Origin: Inhella sp.
GTDB lineage: Bacteria > Pseudomonadota > Gammaproteobacteria > Burkholderiales > Burkholderiaceae_C
NCBI RefSeq assembly: GCF_027532025.1
Contig: NZ_JAPZSY010000035.1
Coordinates: 1 to 62,391, forward strand
Length of the DNA: 62,391 nt
Direction: 5' to 3'
The position numbers and the translations under genes were made by a program. Of this stretch, positions 11,369 to 21,744 are shown one piece after another. The notes below the pieces were generated by a model, which worked only from the letters and a program-made list of their open reading frames with translations, was not told the origin of the DNA and searched no databases. Position 1 is the stretch's first letter. Every line of letters begins with the position of its first letter.

Positions 11369-11989
11369 ATGCCTTTCCACGGTGTGGCCGACTACCCCGC
11401 CTTCGTGCTCGCCATCTGGGTCTTTTTGATGATCCCTGGCCCAGGCAACCTCGTCCTCATCGGCGCCACCGGCAAGGGTGGCGTGCGCGGCGGGCTGGGT
11501 GCCAGCTTCGGGGTCATCGTGGGCGACCAACTGCTGCTGTGGAGCGCCGTGGCCGGCGTGGCCACCCTGCTGAAAGCCGCGCCCCATTGGTTCACGGCGG
11601 TGCAGTGGGCGGGCGCTGCCTACCTGGTGTGGCTGGGCTTCAAGATGATGCGAACCCGCCCTGGGGCGGCAGCGGTCATCGAGGTGCGCCCGCGGCACTA
11701 CTTCCGCCAAGCGCTGCTCATCACCCTGCTCAACCCCAAGGCCATCGTGTTTTACATGGCCTTCTTCCCGCAATTCGTGCACCCCACGCAGCACCAAGGC
11801 CTGCTCACCCTGGCCGTGATGGCCGTCACCGTGGCCACCGTCACCCTGCTGTATTGCCTGATCGCCATCGCCCTGACCCGCTGGGCCGCCGAGCGGCTGC
11901 GGGCCAGCCCCATGGCCGGGGTGTGGCTGGAGCGCGTGGCCGGCGGGCTGCTGCTGGCGTTTGGGCTCAAACTGGCGTTGGGGCGCTGA
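11369..11989 (+). CDS. LysE/RhtB family amino-acid exporter
   Basis: A 206-residue integral membrane protein of the LysE/RhtB translocator family. It has the hallmark N-terminal IPGPGNLVLIGATGKGGVRGG, the AGAAYLVWLGFKMMR helix and FRQALLITLLNPKAIVFYMAFFPQF. About six membrane helices are predicted from hydrophobicity. These carriers export amino acids such as lysine, threonine or homoserine lactone; the substrate cannot be told from sequence. I chose ATG 11369 because it places the family-standard N-terminus a few residues before the first helix. The cytochrome P450 gene begins 20 bases after its stop, so the two are probably co-transcribed. Confidence 0.93.
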   Translation: MPFHGVADYPAFVLAIWVFLMIPGPGNLVLIGATGKGGVRGGLGASFGVIVGDQLLLWSAVAGVATLLKAAPHWFTAVQWAGAAYLVWLGFKMMRTRPGAAAVIEVRPRHYFRQALLITLLNPKAIVFYMAFFPQFVHPTQHQGLLTLAVMAVTVATVTLLYCLIAIALTRWAAERLRASPMAGVWLERVAGGLLLAFGLKLALGR

Positions 11990-12009
11990 AGGCGCCCACC
12001 CTCACCCCC

Positions 12010-13434
12010 ATGACCCCCGCCCTGCGCGATTTCGACCAGCTGCCCGGCCCTCCCCTCTGGCCAGTGGTGGGCAACCTGCTGCACGTCCAGCCCGCGCGCC
12101 TGCACCTGCAGCTCGAGGCATGGTGCCGCCAGTACGGCCCCGTGTTCCGGCTGCGCCTGGGGCGCTTCGGGCGCGTGGTGGTGCTGGGGGATCACGGCCC
12201 CATCGCCCAACTGCTGCGCGACCGCCCCGACGGCTTTCGGCGCACCAGCCGCGTGCAAGACATCTGGACCGAAATGGGCCTGCTGCCCGGCGTCTTCGGG
12301 GCCAACGGCGAGGTCTGGCAGCGCCAGCGGCGCATGGTGATGCACGGCTTCGACCCCGCGCATGTGCGCGGCTACCACCCGCAGCTGCAGCGCGTGGCGC
12401 AACGGCTGGTGGCGCGCTGGCGCTTGGCGGCGGCGGGGGGTGGCGACATCGACCTGCAAGCCGACCTCATGCGCTTCACCGTGGACGCCATCGCCGGCCT
12501 GGCCTTCGGGGCCGAGGTGGACACCCTGTCCAGCGACGAGGACGTGATCCAACGCCACCTCAACCGCCTGTTCCCCATCCTGTTTCGGCGCGTGTTCTCG
12601 CCCCTGCCCTGGTGGCGCTGGGTGCCCAACGCCGACAACCGGGCGCTGCGCGAAAGCGTGCCCGCCATCCACGCGGCGGTGGACGGCTTCATCCGCCAGG
12701 CGCGCGACCGCCTGCACGCCGACCCGGCTCGGCGCGCCGCACCAGGCAACTTGCTCGAGGCCATGCTCGTGGCCGCCGATGCCCCCGACAGCGGCATCGA
12801 CGACGCCCAGGTGGCCGGCAACGTGCTCACCATGCTGCTGGCCGGCGAAGACACCACGGCCAACACCCTGGCTTGGCTCATCCACCTGCTGTGGCTGAAC
12901 CCGGCCGAGCTGGCGCGCGTGCGCGACGAGGTGCGGGCCGTGTGCTGCGTGGACCAAGCGCCCAGCCTGGACCAACTGGCCCGCCTGGAGCACCTGGAGG
13001 CCTGCACCCACGAGGCCATGCGCCTCAAGCCTGTGGCCCCCATGAACGCGCTGCAGGCCCTGCGGCCCACCGAGCTGGCGGGCGTGCGCATCGAACCCGG
13101 CATGGTCGTGATGGCCGCCATGCGCCACGACCCCATGCGCGACGAGCTCGTGCCCCACGCCAGCGCGTTCGAGCCCGACCGCTGGCGCGGCGAGGGCGGG
13201 CCGGCCGAGGCGGCCCACCACCCCAAGCGCGTGTCCATGCCCTTTGGCGCCGGGCCGCGCATCTGCCCCGGGCGCTACCTCGCGCTGCTCGAAATCAAGA
13301 CCGCCATGGCCGCGCTGCTCACGCACTTCGACATCGCCCACGTCGGCACCGCCAACGGCCAGCCGCCCGAGGAGGTGCTGCACTTGGCCATGGCGCCGCG
13401 CGGGCTGCGCATGCGCCTCCAGGCGCGGGGCTGA
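12010..13434 (+). CDS. Cytochrome P450 monooxygenase
   Basis: A 474-residue soluble cytochrome P450. The N-terminal LPGPPLWPVVGN proline block is followed by an oxygen-activating I-helix motif AGEDTT (278-283), the K-helix ExxR at E335-R338 (HEAMRLKP) and the haem loop FGAGPRICPGRYLAL, with C419 as the iron ligand. No N-terminal membrane anchor is present. P450s insert one oxygen atom into a substrate using electrons from a redox partner; no ferredoxin or reductase is encoded nearby. Overall form resembles the CYP4/CYP102-like bacterial group. The start at 12010 fits the usual short segment before the proline block. Substrate unknown. Confidence 0.95.
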   Translation: MTPALRDFDQLPGPPLWPVVGNLLHVQPARLHLQLEAWCRQYGPVFRLRLGRFGRVVVLGDHGPIAQLLRDRPDGFRRTSRVQDIWTEMGLLPGVFGANGEVWQRQRRMVMHGFDPAHVRGYHPQLQRVAQRLVARWRLAAAGGGDIDLQADLMRFTVDAIAGLAFGAEVDTLSSDEDVIQRHLNRLFPILFRRVFSPLPWWRWVPNADNRALRESVPAIHAAVDGFIRQARDRLHADPARRAAPGNLLEAMLVAADAPDSGIDDAQVAGNVLTMLLAGEDTTANTLAWLIHLLWLNPAELARVRDEVRAVCCVDQAPSLDQLARLEHLEACTHEAMRLKPVAPMNALQALRPTELAGVRIEPGMVVMAAMRHDPMRDELVPHASAFEPDRWRGEGGPAEAAHHPKRVSMPFGAGPRICPGRYLALLEIKTAMAALLTHFDIAHVGTANGQPPEEVLHLAMAPRGLRMRLQARG

Positions 13435-13449
13435 CCCGGTTCAACGCGT

Positions 13450-14439
13450 TCAGGGTGCGACGGGTCGCCCGTCGGTCGCGCTGCGCAGCAGGGCCTGCAC
13501 CAGGCGCGTGGTGTCGCGGGTTTCGGCCCAGGTGGGCCAGTGCGGGTGCGGCGCCTCGCCCCGCACCAAGGCCGCGAAGGCCTCGGCCTCCAAGCGAAAG
13601 CCATTGCCTTGGGGCACCGGCTCGCGCCGGCTGTCGTAGCCCTCGGCCACCTCGACCCAATCCAGACCCGGCCCCACGTGGTTGTGGAAACCGCTGGCCA
13701 GGGCGCCTTCGCTGCCCACGATGCGCAGGTGCCGGTGCGGCACCGCATCGAACCAGCACTGCAGCGTGGCCATCAAGCCGTCGTCCCAGGTCAGCACCGC
13801 GGCCAAGGTCCGATCGACCCCCGTGGGGCCCCAGGCGGCGCTGGCCTGCACGGTGGCAGGCAGGCCACCGGCCAAGGCCCGCACCATGCCCAAGGGGTAC
13901 ACGCCCACGTCCCACAAGGCGCCGCCGCCCAGCGCCGGGTCCAGTCGGTAGTCGGTGTCGTGGCGCAGCGTGAAGCCGAACAGGCCGCAGAGCTGCCGCA
14001 AACGGCCGATCTGGCCGCCGCGCACCCGCGCCAGCAGGTCCAGGGTTTGCGGCTGAAAACGGTAGGGAAAGGCCTCCACCACCACGAGCCCCTGGGCCTG
14101 CGCTGCCGCTTGCAAACGGTCCACGTCGTCCACGCACAGCGCCATGGGCTTTTCGCACAGCACGTGCTTGCCCGCGGCCAGCGCGCGCAGGGCCCAGGAC
14201 ACATGTTGGTCGTTGCTCAGCGGGATGTAAACGGCGTCGATGCCGGCATCGCCCAGGACCGCGTCGTAATCGGGCAGCACGCGCGGGATGGCATGCGCTT
14301 GGGCAAAGGCCGCCGCACGCTCAGCGCTGCGGCTGGCGACCGCGGTGACCTGCACCGCGGAGGAAGGCGCCACGCCTTGGCAAAACCCCGCCGCGATGCG
14401 CGCGGCGCCGAGGATGCCGATGCGGAGGAAATGGCTCAT
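13450..14439 (-). CDS. Gfo/Idh/MocA family oxidoreductase
   Basis: A 329-residue NAD(P)-dependent oxidoreductase. It has an N-terminal Rossmann fold (RIGILGAARIAAGF, about 6-19), then the YIPLSNDQHVSWALRALAAGKHVLCEKP block with the E-K-P catalytic lysine. The C-terminal alpha/beta domain has GGALWDVGVYPLGM, supplying the usual D and histidine-like residues. Members oxidise or reduce sugars, inositols and related compounds. I start it at ATG 14439, which has a Rossmann-proximal N-terminus; an in-frame ATG at 14727 would run through regulatory sequence. A LacI-type palindrome lies 14-27 bases upstream, suggesting repression by a sugar-responsive regulator that is not in this window. Confidence 0.93.
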   Translation of the reverse strand: MSHFLRIGILGAARIAAGFCQGVAPSSAVQVTAVASRSAERAAAFAQAHAIPRVLPDYDAVLGDAGIDAVYIPLSNDQHVSWALRALAAGKHVLCEKPMALCVDDVDRLQAAAQAQGLVVVEAFPYRFQPQTLDLLARVRGGQIGRLRQLCGLFGFTLRHDTDYRLDPALGGGALWDVGVYPLGMVRALAGGLPATVQASAAWGPTGVDRTLAAVLTWDDGLMATLQCWFDAVPHRHLRIVGSEGALASGFHNHVGPGLDWVEVAEGYDSRREPVPQGNGFRLEAEAFAALVRGEAPHPHWPTWAETRDTTRLVQALLRSATDGRPVAP

Positions 14440-14452
14440 GACGGGCTCGATG

Positions 14453-14466
14453 TTGGAACGTTCCAA
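14453..14466. promoter_or_regulatory. LacI/GalR-type operator candidate
   Basis: TTGGAACGTTCCAA is a perfect 14-base palindrome centred on CG, the form preferred by LacI/GalR-family repressors. Its near edge is 14 bases from the start codon of the leftward oxidoreductase gene, overlapping where transcription or initiation would occur. No LacI-family gene is in the window. Confidence 0.6.
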
Positions 14467-14591
14467 AAGACCTGTTTGCGAACACCCAACAGGGGGCGCA
14501 CCTTGCCGAGCCACCGCCCCTGGGCTTGCCCAAGGCGGCCGATGGCGCCGCGCAGTGGGTCGTGCGCGCGGGCTGAACTCATTGTTGCCGC

Positions 14592-15362
14592 TCAGGCGGC
14601 GTCCGTTGCGAAGTAGCGCGTCGGCGTCACGCCGAAAGCACGTTTGAACACGGCGATGAAGCTGGACGGGTCCGCGTAGCCCACCTCCATCGCCACACGC
14701 CGCACGGGCTGACCGTGGGCCAGCCACTCCAACGCCGACAGCAAGCGGCGTTGCAAGCGCCAGTCGCCCGGGGTCAGGCCGGTCTCGGCCTGGAAGCAGC
14801 GCGTGGCGTGCCGCACCGACAGGCCCACCTCGGCCGCCAAGGCGTCAAAGGGGCGAGGGTCCGCCGGGTTTCGGTGCAGCGGAGCCACCAGACGGCGCAG
14901 GCGGGGGTCTTGCGGTTCGGGCAGGTGCAGCGCCGGCAACTCGTGGCTGGACAGCGGCAACTGGTCCAGCAGCACGCGCACGAGGCGCGCGGCCGGGCCC
15001 TGGGGCGGGTAGTCCATCCCCAGGGGTGCTGCAGCCTGCAAGAGCGCGCTCAGCAAGGGGCTCACGGCCACCACCGCACAGCGCTTCACGGGGCGCGCCG
15101 CGTCGGGCTTGAGGTACAGGGTGTGCAGCTGAAACCGACGCGCCGAGGCCACCGCGTGCGGCACCTCGGGGGGCACCCACACGGCGCGCTGCGGAGGCAC
15201 CACCCAGTGGCCATCGGGCGTGCTGACACGCAACACCCCCTGGCTCGCGTGGATGAGCTGCGTGCGCGCATGCCGGTGCCAGTGGCCGTCGGTGGGCGGG
15301 TGGGCCTCGGCCAGCACCACAGCACTGCGCGGCGCCAGATCGGGGTTGGCGGTGGTTTTCAA
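14592..15362 (-). CDS. AraC-family regulator with cupin sensor
   Basis: About 256 residues: an N-terminal cupin-like ligand domain (HWHRHARTQLIHASQGVLRV, then WVVPPQRAVWVPPEVPH) and a C-terminal double helix-turn-helix (FDALAAEVGLSVRHATRCFQAETG and VAMEVGYADPSSFIAVFKRAFGVTPTRY). This is the layout of the short AraC/cupin regulators, often active on neighbouring exporters or metabolic genes. The open frame extends to 15758, but that part has no family likeness. I place the start at the TTG at 15362, which gives the expected length, with moderate confidence. It is divergent from the secreted metallo-beta-lactamase-fold gene, a likely target by position. Confidence 0.85.
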   Translation of the reverse strand: MKTTANPDLAPRSAVVLAEAHPPTDGHWHRHARTQLIHASQGVLRVSTPDGHWVVPPQRAVWVPPEVPHAVASARRFQLHTLYLKPDAARPVKRCAVVAVSPLLSALLQAAAPLGMDYPPQGPAARLVRVLLDQLPLSSHELPALHLPEPQDPRLRRLVAPLHRNPADPRPFDALAAEVGLSVRHATRCFQAETGLTPGDWRLQRRLLSALEWLAHGQPVRRVAMEVGYADPSSFIAVFKRAFGVTPTRYFATDAA

Positions 15363-15477
15363 AGCAAGTCGGGCGAATGTCCGTTTTGAGCGATTGTCTG
15401 TCTTGATGCGCCGATTTCGGTCAATCCGGCATCGGCACAGTTCAGCGCATCGACACCCCACTCCCTGGAGACTTCCG

Positions 15478-16449
15478 ATGACCCCCTTGCCCCAATCCCT
15501 GTCCACCGCCCTGGCCTTGGCGGTGGCGACCCTGTCGTGCACCGCCCTCGCCGCACCCGCCACCCTGCACGTGCACACCTCAGGGCCGCAAGGCTTCAAC
15601 ACCCGCTCGGTCTGGATCGACGACGGCCACGAGGTGACCGTGGTGGATACGCAGTTCACACCCGCCTTGGCCGAGGCCCTGGTGGCCGACATCCAGCGGC
15701 AGACGAAGTCGCGCATCGCCCGCGTCATCGTCACGCACCCCAACCCCGACAAGTTCAACGCGCTGTCGGTGTTCCACCGCCTGGGCGCTCAGAGCCTCGG
15801 CAGCCGCGCCACGGCCGAGGCCCTGCCTGGCGTGGACGCCTACAAGCGCACCTACTGGGTGCACGTCGCCAAGGCCTTTACCGAAGACAGCTACCCCCGC
15901 CGCGAAGCGCTGACGCAAACCTTCAGCGGTCGGCTCACCGTGACCCTGGCCAACGGCGAGACCCTGAGCCTGCACGAGCTGAAGCAAGGCGGCGTGGCCA
16001 GCACCCAGACCGTGGTGCGCCTGGACCGCACCGGCGACCTGGTGGTGGGCGACCTGGTCAGCCACCGCACCCACGCTTGGCTTGAGGGCGGAATCGTCAA
16101 CGGCAAGACGCACCTGGACGTGGCCGCTTGGCGCACCAGCCTGCAGGCGCTGACGGCGCTGTCGCCCCAAGCCGGCGCCCGCGTGTTCGGCGGCCGCGGT
16201 GAGGCCCAACCGGTGCGCGTGGCCGTAGCCGAGCAAATCGCCTACCTGAACCGCGCCGAAGCCTTGATCGAAGCGATGGAACACCGCCTGGGCGAGCGCC
16301 GCGCCGAGCTCACCGACCCCCAGGCCCAAGGCCCGCACATCGCCCAGCTGCAGGCGCAACTGGTGCAGGCCTTCCCCCACCATGCGATGCCCGAGCTGGT
16401 GGGCTACAGCATCTACGGCTGGCTGGCCACGCGAGCGGTCGCGCGCTGA
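15478..16449 (+). CDS. Secreted MBL-fold protein, altered metal site
   Basis: A 323-residue protein with a clear signal peptide (residues 1-26, cleavage after TALAA) and a metallo-beta-lactamase fold: N-terminal strands with WIDDGHEVTVVDTQF, then VIVTHPNPDKFNAL where the metal motif is expected, and a later VVGDLVSHRTHAWLEGG. The standard HxHxDH has become HPNPDKF. The second His and the final His are lost, so metal binding and hydrolysis may be altered or gone. The start at 15478 follows CCTGGAG. Divergent from an AraC regulator. The periplasmic location follows from the signal peptide; the substrate is unknown. Confidence 0.82.
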   Translation: MTPLPQSLSTALALAVATLSCTALAAPATLHVHTSGPQGFNTRSVWIDDGHEVTVVDTQFTPALAEALVADIQRQTKSRIARVIVTHPNPDKFNALSVFHRLGAQSLGSRATAEALPGVDAYKRTYWVHVAKAFTEDSYPRREALTQTFSGRLTVTLANGETLSLHELKQGGVASTQTVVRLDRTGDLVVGDLVSHRTHAWLEGGIVNGKTHLDVAAWRTSLQALTALSPQAGARVFGGRGEAQPVRVAVAEQIAYLNRAEALIEAMEHRLGERRAELTDPQAQGPHIAQLQAQLVQAFPHHAMPELVGYSIYGWLATRAVAR

Positions 16450-16456
16450 CCCAAGA

Positions 16457-16484
16457 AAAAAGGGCCTGCAACGCAGGCCCTTTG
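16457..16484. terminator. Bidirectional intrinsic terminator
   Basis: A 9-base-pair perfect stem (AGGGCCTGC with GCAGGCCCT) around a 3-base AAC loop, flanked by AAAAAA on the left and TTTGGTTT on the right. It lies between the convergent MBL-fold and peptide transporter genes and could terminate both. Confidence 0.85.
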
Positions 16485-16504
16485 GTTTGGCACGGTGCCG
16501 TGGC

Positions 16505-18022
<1,518 letters not shown>

Positions 18023-18168
18023 GGCCGCGCGGGTGGCGCGGCCGGTCAGAAGGGGTCAAATTGTCCGGCGCCCAAGCCCCTTCGAAACCTGGGGCTGCCC
18101 CTGATGCGCCGCGGGCTGGCACCAAGAGTTGGGTGGCCGTGTGGCGCTGGGTCCGGATCTCGGGTCAT

Positions 18169-19116
18169 TCATGGACGAGCCGCTCCGAAATCGACCCACA
18201 GCGGCTGATGGATGAAGTCCTTGACGGCTTGCCGCGTGAATCGGTAGCTTGGGATGGGCTTGCCGACTTCGAAGGCCACGGCCTCGCCACGGTAGAAGTT
18301 GAGTGCACCCGCAGTGGTGCGCAGGGCCTGGCCCTCCGGCTCGATCGGCATGTCGACCTTGAGCTTGAAATGGTCCTGGCCCCCGAAGAAGCGCCGCAGG
18401 CGCCCCTGCAAGGGGTCGCCCGGTAGCATGCAAAAACGCGTAGCGCCAGGGCGCACAGCAGACTCACCGGGCAGCGCCTCATCCAACCAGACGCATCCGA
18501 GTCCAACCGCGGTCGCCGTCTGGCGCACTCCCTCAAAAGCGTCCGGCCCACGCTTCTCGCGTGACATCAGCCCGCAGGTCTTGCCCATCGCCCGAAAGCT
18601 CTCGGCTTCGTCCTCGAGCGGTTCGAGCTCAGGGGCTTGCCCCCCGCTGCCGTCCGCCTGGGTGGCCGCTTCGGCGCGCCCCTCCCAAGCCATGCCACAG
18701 ACCTGCCCGGCGACGGCGCGGAAGGTTCGCGCGACCCGCAGCTTGCAGTTCTGCTGGTAATCGGGCAGCACGGTGGCCCGCATTTCAAAGTGGGCTTCCA
18801 CCCCCTTGTCGAACAGCCTCTCTTGCTGCTCAATCACCAAATTGGCCAGGGTGCTGGCCGACGGTAGCTCGAGCGGCGGCACCTCTTTGCCTTGGACTTT
18901 GAACTGAAATTTACACAGGCCGTGCATGAGTTCGATCCAAGGCGTCATGGCGGCCAGATCGCCCTTGACTTCGTAAACGTAGCGCACGGGCTTCAAAGCT
19001 GGCGCGGGCTGTGCCGAGACCAACCCTGACAAAACCATCGTGCCGAGCAGCCAGATCAAGGCCTGGCCGCGTTGACGGCGCGGCGGTGCGGTGCGATGGA
19101 TGGATGGCATAGGCAT
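18169..19116 (-). CDS. Exported protein of unknown function
   Basis: A 315-residue protein with an N-terminal export signal (hydrophobic ALIWLLGTMVLSGLVSAQP after a basic region) and a mature domain with several cysteines (in LCKFQF, NCKLRV, VCGMAW, TCGLMS, GCVWLD, FCMLPG), suggesting disulfides in the periplasm. I recognise no family. It lies 14 bases downstream of the OmpA-family gene on the same strand, and both begin with exported segments, so they are likely one operon with an envelope role. Confidence 0.7.
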   Translation of the reverse strand: MPMPSIHRTAPPRRQRGQALIWLLGTMVLSGLVSAQPAPALKPVRYVYEVKGDLAAMTPWIELMHGLCKFQFKVQGKEVPPLELPSASTLANLVIEQQERLFDKGVEAHFEMRATVLPDYQQNCKLRVARTFRAVAGQVCGMAWEGRAEAATQADGSGGQAPELEPLEDEAESFRAMGKTCGLMSREKRGPDAFEGVRQTATAVGLGCVWLDEALPGESAVRPGATRFCMLPGDPLQGRLRRFFGGQDHFKLKVDMPIEPEGQALRTTAGALNFYRGEAVAFEVGKPIPSYRFTRQAVKDFIHQPLWVDFGAARP

Positions 19117-19130
19117 AGAAAGGAGGGAGG

Positions 19131-20012
19131 TCAGGGCTGACGCATCAACTCGACGCGGCGGTTCTTCGCGCGTCCGTCTTCGCGGCGGTTGTCGGCAATC
19201 GGCACATCGGGGCCAAAACCCTTGGCGCTGAGACGCGCAGCCGGAATGCCTTGGGCGACCACCGCCGCCATCACCGCTTGCGCACGGGCCAGCGACAGCT
19301 TGCGGTTGCCAGCGGAGTCGCCCACGTTGTCGGTGTGGCCGTCGACGGAGATCCTGAGCTTGGGGTCTTGCTTGAGCAACTCGCTGATGGCGTTGATGGC
19401 GCCCTGCGATTCGGGACGCAGTTCCGCCTTGCCAGTGTCGAACTCGATGTAGAGCGTGGCCCAGCCCGTGCTCTTGAGCTGATCCTGCAGTTCGCCGACC
19501 TGGATCTCTTGCGTCATGGCCGCCGGCTCAACGACCGTCAGCACGTAGAGCTGTGGGCTGTTGATGTACAGCAGCACATGGCTTGGCGCTTGCCCCGCCT
19601 TGGCCGGCAAGCGAAAGATGTGATGGCCCAAGCGAACCTCGTCCGCACTGCGCGTGAAGCCCTTGTTCAGCTGCACGGCGCCCGCCTTGAGCAGAGCCGT
19701 CTCGTAGTTCTGGTAGATCTGCAGGTTGGAGCGCGTCGGCGCGCTCGTGGTGTAAGCGCGGGCGGTGACCCTGCCTTGCAGCACCAGGGGCAGCTTGGCC
19801 TCGACCTTGCCCTTGACTTTGAAATCTTGCAGGGTGACGGTGTCAAAGCCATCGCTGCTGCCGCTCTCATGGATGTCGTAGCCGGGCAAGCGCGGCAGCA
19901 AAGGATGGTCGGCCAGAACGGCGGCTTGGGCCGCTGCTATGAATACGAACGCCAAGACAACGGCGAAGAAATGACGCATGGTGACGTGAGTGAAGATGCA
20001 GAGACGAAACAC
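19131..20012 (-). CDS. OmpA-family envelope protein
   Basis: A 293-residue exported protein. A signal peptide (MRHFFAVVLAFVFIAAAQA, best started at the ATG at 19979) precedes a beta-rich N-terminal domain. The C-terminal OmpA-like peptidoglycan-binding domain follows: YIEFDTGKAELRPES, then VDGHTDNVGDSAGNRKLSLARAQAV and the closing NRRVEL. The D and R residues that grip diaminopimelate (GHTDN, LSLARA) are present. It probably anchors the outer envelope to the cell wall. It is followed by an unknown exported protein in the same operon. The ATG at 20012 adds eleven residues and is a second possible start. Confidence 0.9.
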   Translation of the reverse strand: MFRLCIFTHVTMRHFFAVVLAFVFIAAAQAAVLADHPLLPRLPGYDIHESGSSDGFDTVTLQDFKVKGKVEAKLPLVLQGRVTARAYTTSAPTRSNLQIYQNYETALLKAGAVQLNKGFTRSADEVRLGHHIFRLPAKAGQAPSHVLLYINSPQLYVLTVVEPAAMTQEIQVGELQDQLKSTGWATLYIEFDTGKAELRPESQGAINAISELLKQDPKLRISVDGHTDNVGDSAGNRKLSLARAQAVMAAVVAQGIPAARLSAKGFGPDVPIADNRREDGRAKNRRVELMRQP

Positions 20013-20148
20013 GGTGGCTCCCCAGGGCGACCCGGCGTTGGGTCGAGGTCCAGCAGTGCGCCCGGCACCTTAGCGGCAAGCTGCCTCAGCACAAGCCCCC
20101 CGTTTGCACGGAGAGTGTGAGCCGATGTAAGGCCTGGCTGCGGCTCAC

Positions 20149-20182
<34 letters not shown>

Positions 20183-20202
20183 AGGCAGCCTGAACCGGGC
20201 AC

Positions 20203-20225
20203 AAAAAAGCCCGCCGAAGCGGGCT
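20203..20225 (-). terminator. gdhA intrinsic terminator
   Basis: On the minus strand, a 7-base-pair stem (AGCCCGC paired with GCGGGCT around a four-base loop) is followed by six uridines. It lies 25 bases beyond the stop of the glutamate dehydrogenase gene. Confidence 0.85.
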
Positions 20226-20249
20226 GGGTCGATCCGAGCCAGGCCCCGA

Positions 20250-21521
20250 TCAGGGGTACAGACCGCGCTCTTCGCGCGCCTGAAGCACACGCGTGCACGC
20301 CACCGTGAAGGCCGCGGTGCGCAGCTTGATTTTGTGCTGCTCGGCCGTTTCCCAGATGTGCTTGAAGGCGCCGATCATGATCTTGTCCAGGCGCAGGTTG
20401 ATCTCGTCTTCCGTCCAGAAGAAGGAGCTGAAGTCCTGCACCCACTCGAAGTACGAGACCGTCACGCCACCGGCGTTGGCGATCACGTCGGGCACCACCA
20501 CGATGCCGCGGTCGGCCAGCACGTCCTCGCCGTCGGGCGTGGTCGGGCCGTTGGCGCCTTCCAGCACCAACTTGGTGTGGATGCGCTTGGCGCGCTCGGC
20601 GGTGATCTGGCCTTCCAGGGCAGCGGGGATGAGCACGTCGCTCTTCACGTCCCAGAAGTTCTCGTTGTCGATCTTGTCGGCGCCCTTGAAGCCGCCCACG
20701 CCGCCGGTCTTGGCCACGTGGTCCAGCAGATCGGCGATGTCCATGCCGTTGTCGTTCAGGATGGTGCCGGTGTGGTCTTGCACGGCCACCAGCTTGGCGC
20801 CATTGGCGCAAAACAGCTTGGCGGCGATGGAGCCCACGTTGCCAAAGCCTTGCACGGCAATGCGCGCGCCTTCCAGCGGTTGGTTCAGGCGGCGCATGGC
20901 CTCGCGGCCCACCACGAACACGCCGCGGCCGGTGGCGGCCACGCGGCCCAGCGAGCCGCCGAGTTCGATGGGCTTGCCGGTCACGACGCCCGTGGCGGTG
21001 GCACCCACGTTCATCGAGTACGTGTCCATCATCCAGGCCATGATCTTGCCGTTCGTGTTCACGTCGGGCGCCGGGATGTCCTGGGTCGGGCCGATGATGA
21101 TGCCGATCTCGCTGGTGTAGCGGCGAGTCAGCTTCTCCAGCTCTTTCTCGCTGAGCTGCTTGGGGTCGACGCGGATGCCGCCCTTGGCGCCGCCGTAGGG
21201 CAGGTTCACGGCGGCGTTCTTGATGGTCATCCAGCCCGACAGGGCCATCACTTCTTCCAGCGTGACGTCAGGGTGGTACCGCACGCCGCCCTTGCCCGGG
21301 CCGCGCGTGAGGCTGTGTTGCACGCGGTAGCCCTCGAAGTGGGCGATGGTGCCGTTGTCCAGCTCGATGGGGATGTCGACGATCAGCGCGCGCTTGGGTC
21401 GGCGCAGCGTCTCCACCCAACGACCCAGGTGGCCCAAATAGGGCTCCACAGCGTCGATTTGGGACAGGTAGGTGCCCCAGGGCGAATTGCGCGTTGGTGA
21501 AACGAAAGACAGATTAGGCAC
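20250..21521 (-). CDS. gdhA: Glutamate dehydrogenase
   Basis: A 423-residue Glu/Leu/Phe/Val dehydrogenase that interconverts glutamate and 2-oxoglutarate plus ammonia. The substrate domain has [33 protein letters not shown] with the catalytic lysines, and [13 protein letters not shown]-terminal Rossmann domain starts at [13 protein letters not shown]. Length and layout match the NAD(P)-type hexameric enzymes of about 420-430 residues. It is monocistronic: a terminator follows, and the neighbouring antiporter gene is divergent across about 220 bases. The cofactor cannot be assigned confidently; the symbol gdhA is used by family convention. Confidence 0.95.
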   Translation of the reverse strand: MPNLSFVSPTRNSPWGTYLSQIDAVEPYLGHLGRWVETLRRPKRALIVDIPIELDNGTIAHFEGYRVQHSLTRGPGKGGVRYHPDVTLEEVMALSGWMTIKNAAVNLPYGGAKGGIRVDPKQLSEKELEKLTRRYTSEIGIIIGPTQDIPAPDVNTNGKIMAWMMDTYSMNVGATATGVVTGKPIELGGSLGRVAATGRGVFVVGREAMRRLNQPLEGARIAVQGFGNVGSIAAKLFCANGAKLVAVQDHTGTILNDNGMDIADLLDHVAKTGGVGGFKGADKIDNENFWDVKSDVLIPAALEGQITAERAKRIHTKLVLEGANGPTTPDGEDVLADRGIVVVPDVIANAGGVTVSYFEWVQDFSSFFWTEDEINLRLDKIMIGAFKHIWETAEQHKIKLRTAAFTVACTRVLQAREERGLYP

Positions 21522-21744
21522 GACGCCTCCGAAGATTTATTAGTGGGGCGAACGGTAACCCGTCGAAACCTTGTGCAGATCAGCGCTGCAACGCCGCTTG
21601 AACATCCCCTTATGCGGCGCTTGCATCGTCCTTGGCGAAGCCTGGGTCGTCGATGGGCGGCCATGCCCACGGGGCGAACGGCGCTGCCGGCACCCGCGCG
21701 GACTCCTGGGGCGCTGCGCTGGCCCCGTACCATCCGGCGCACCC

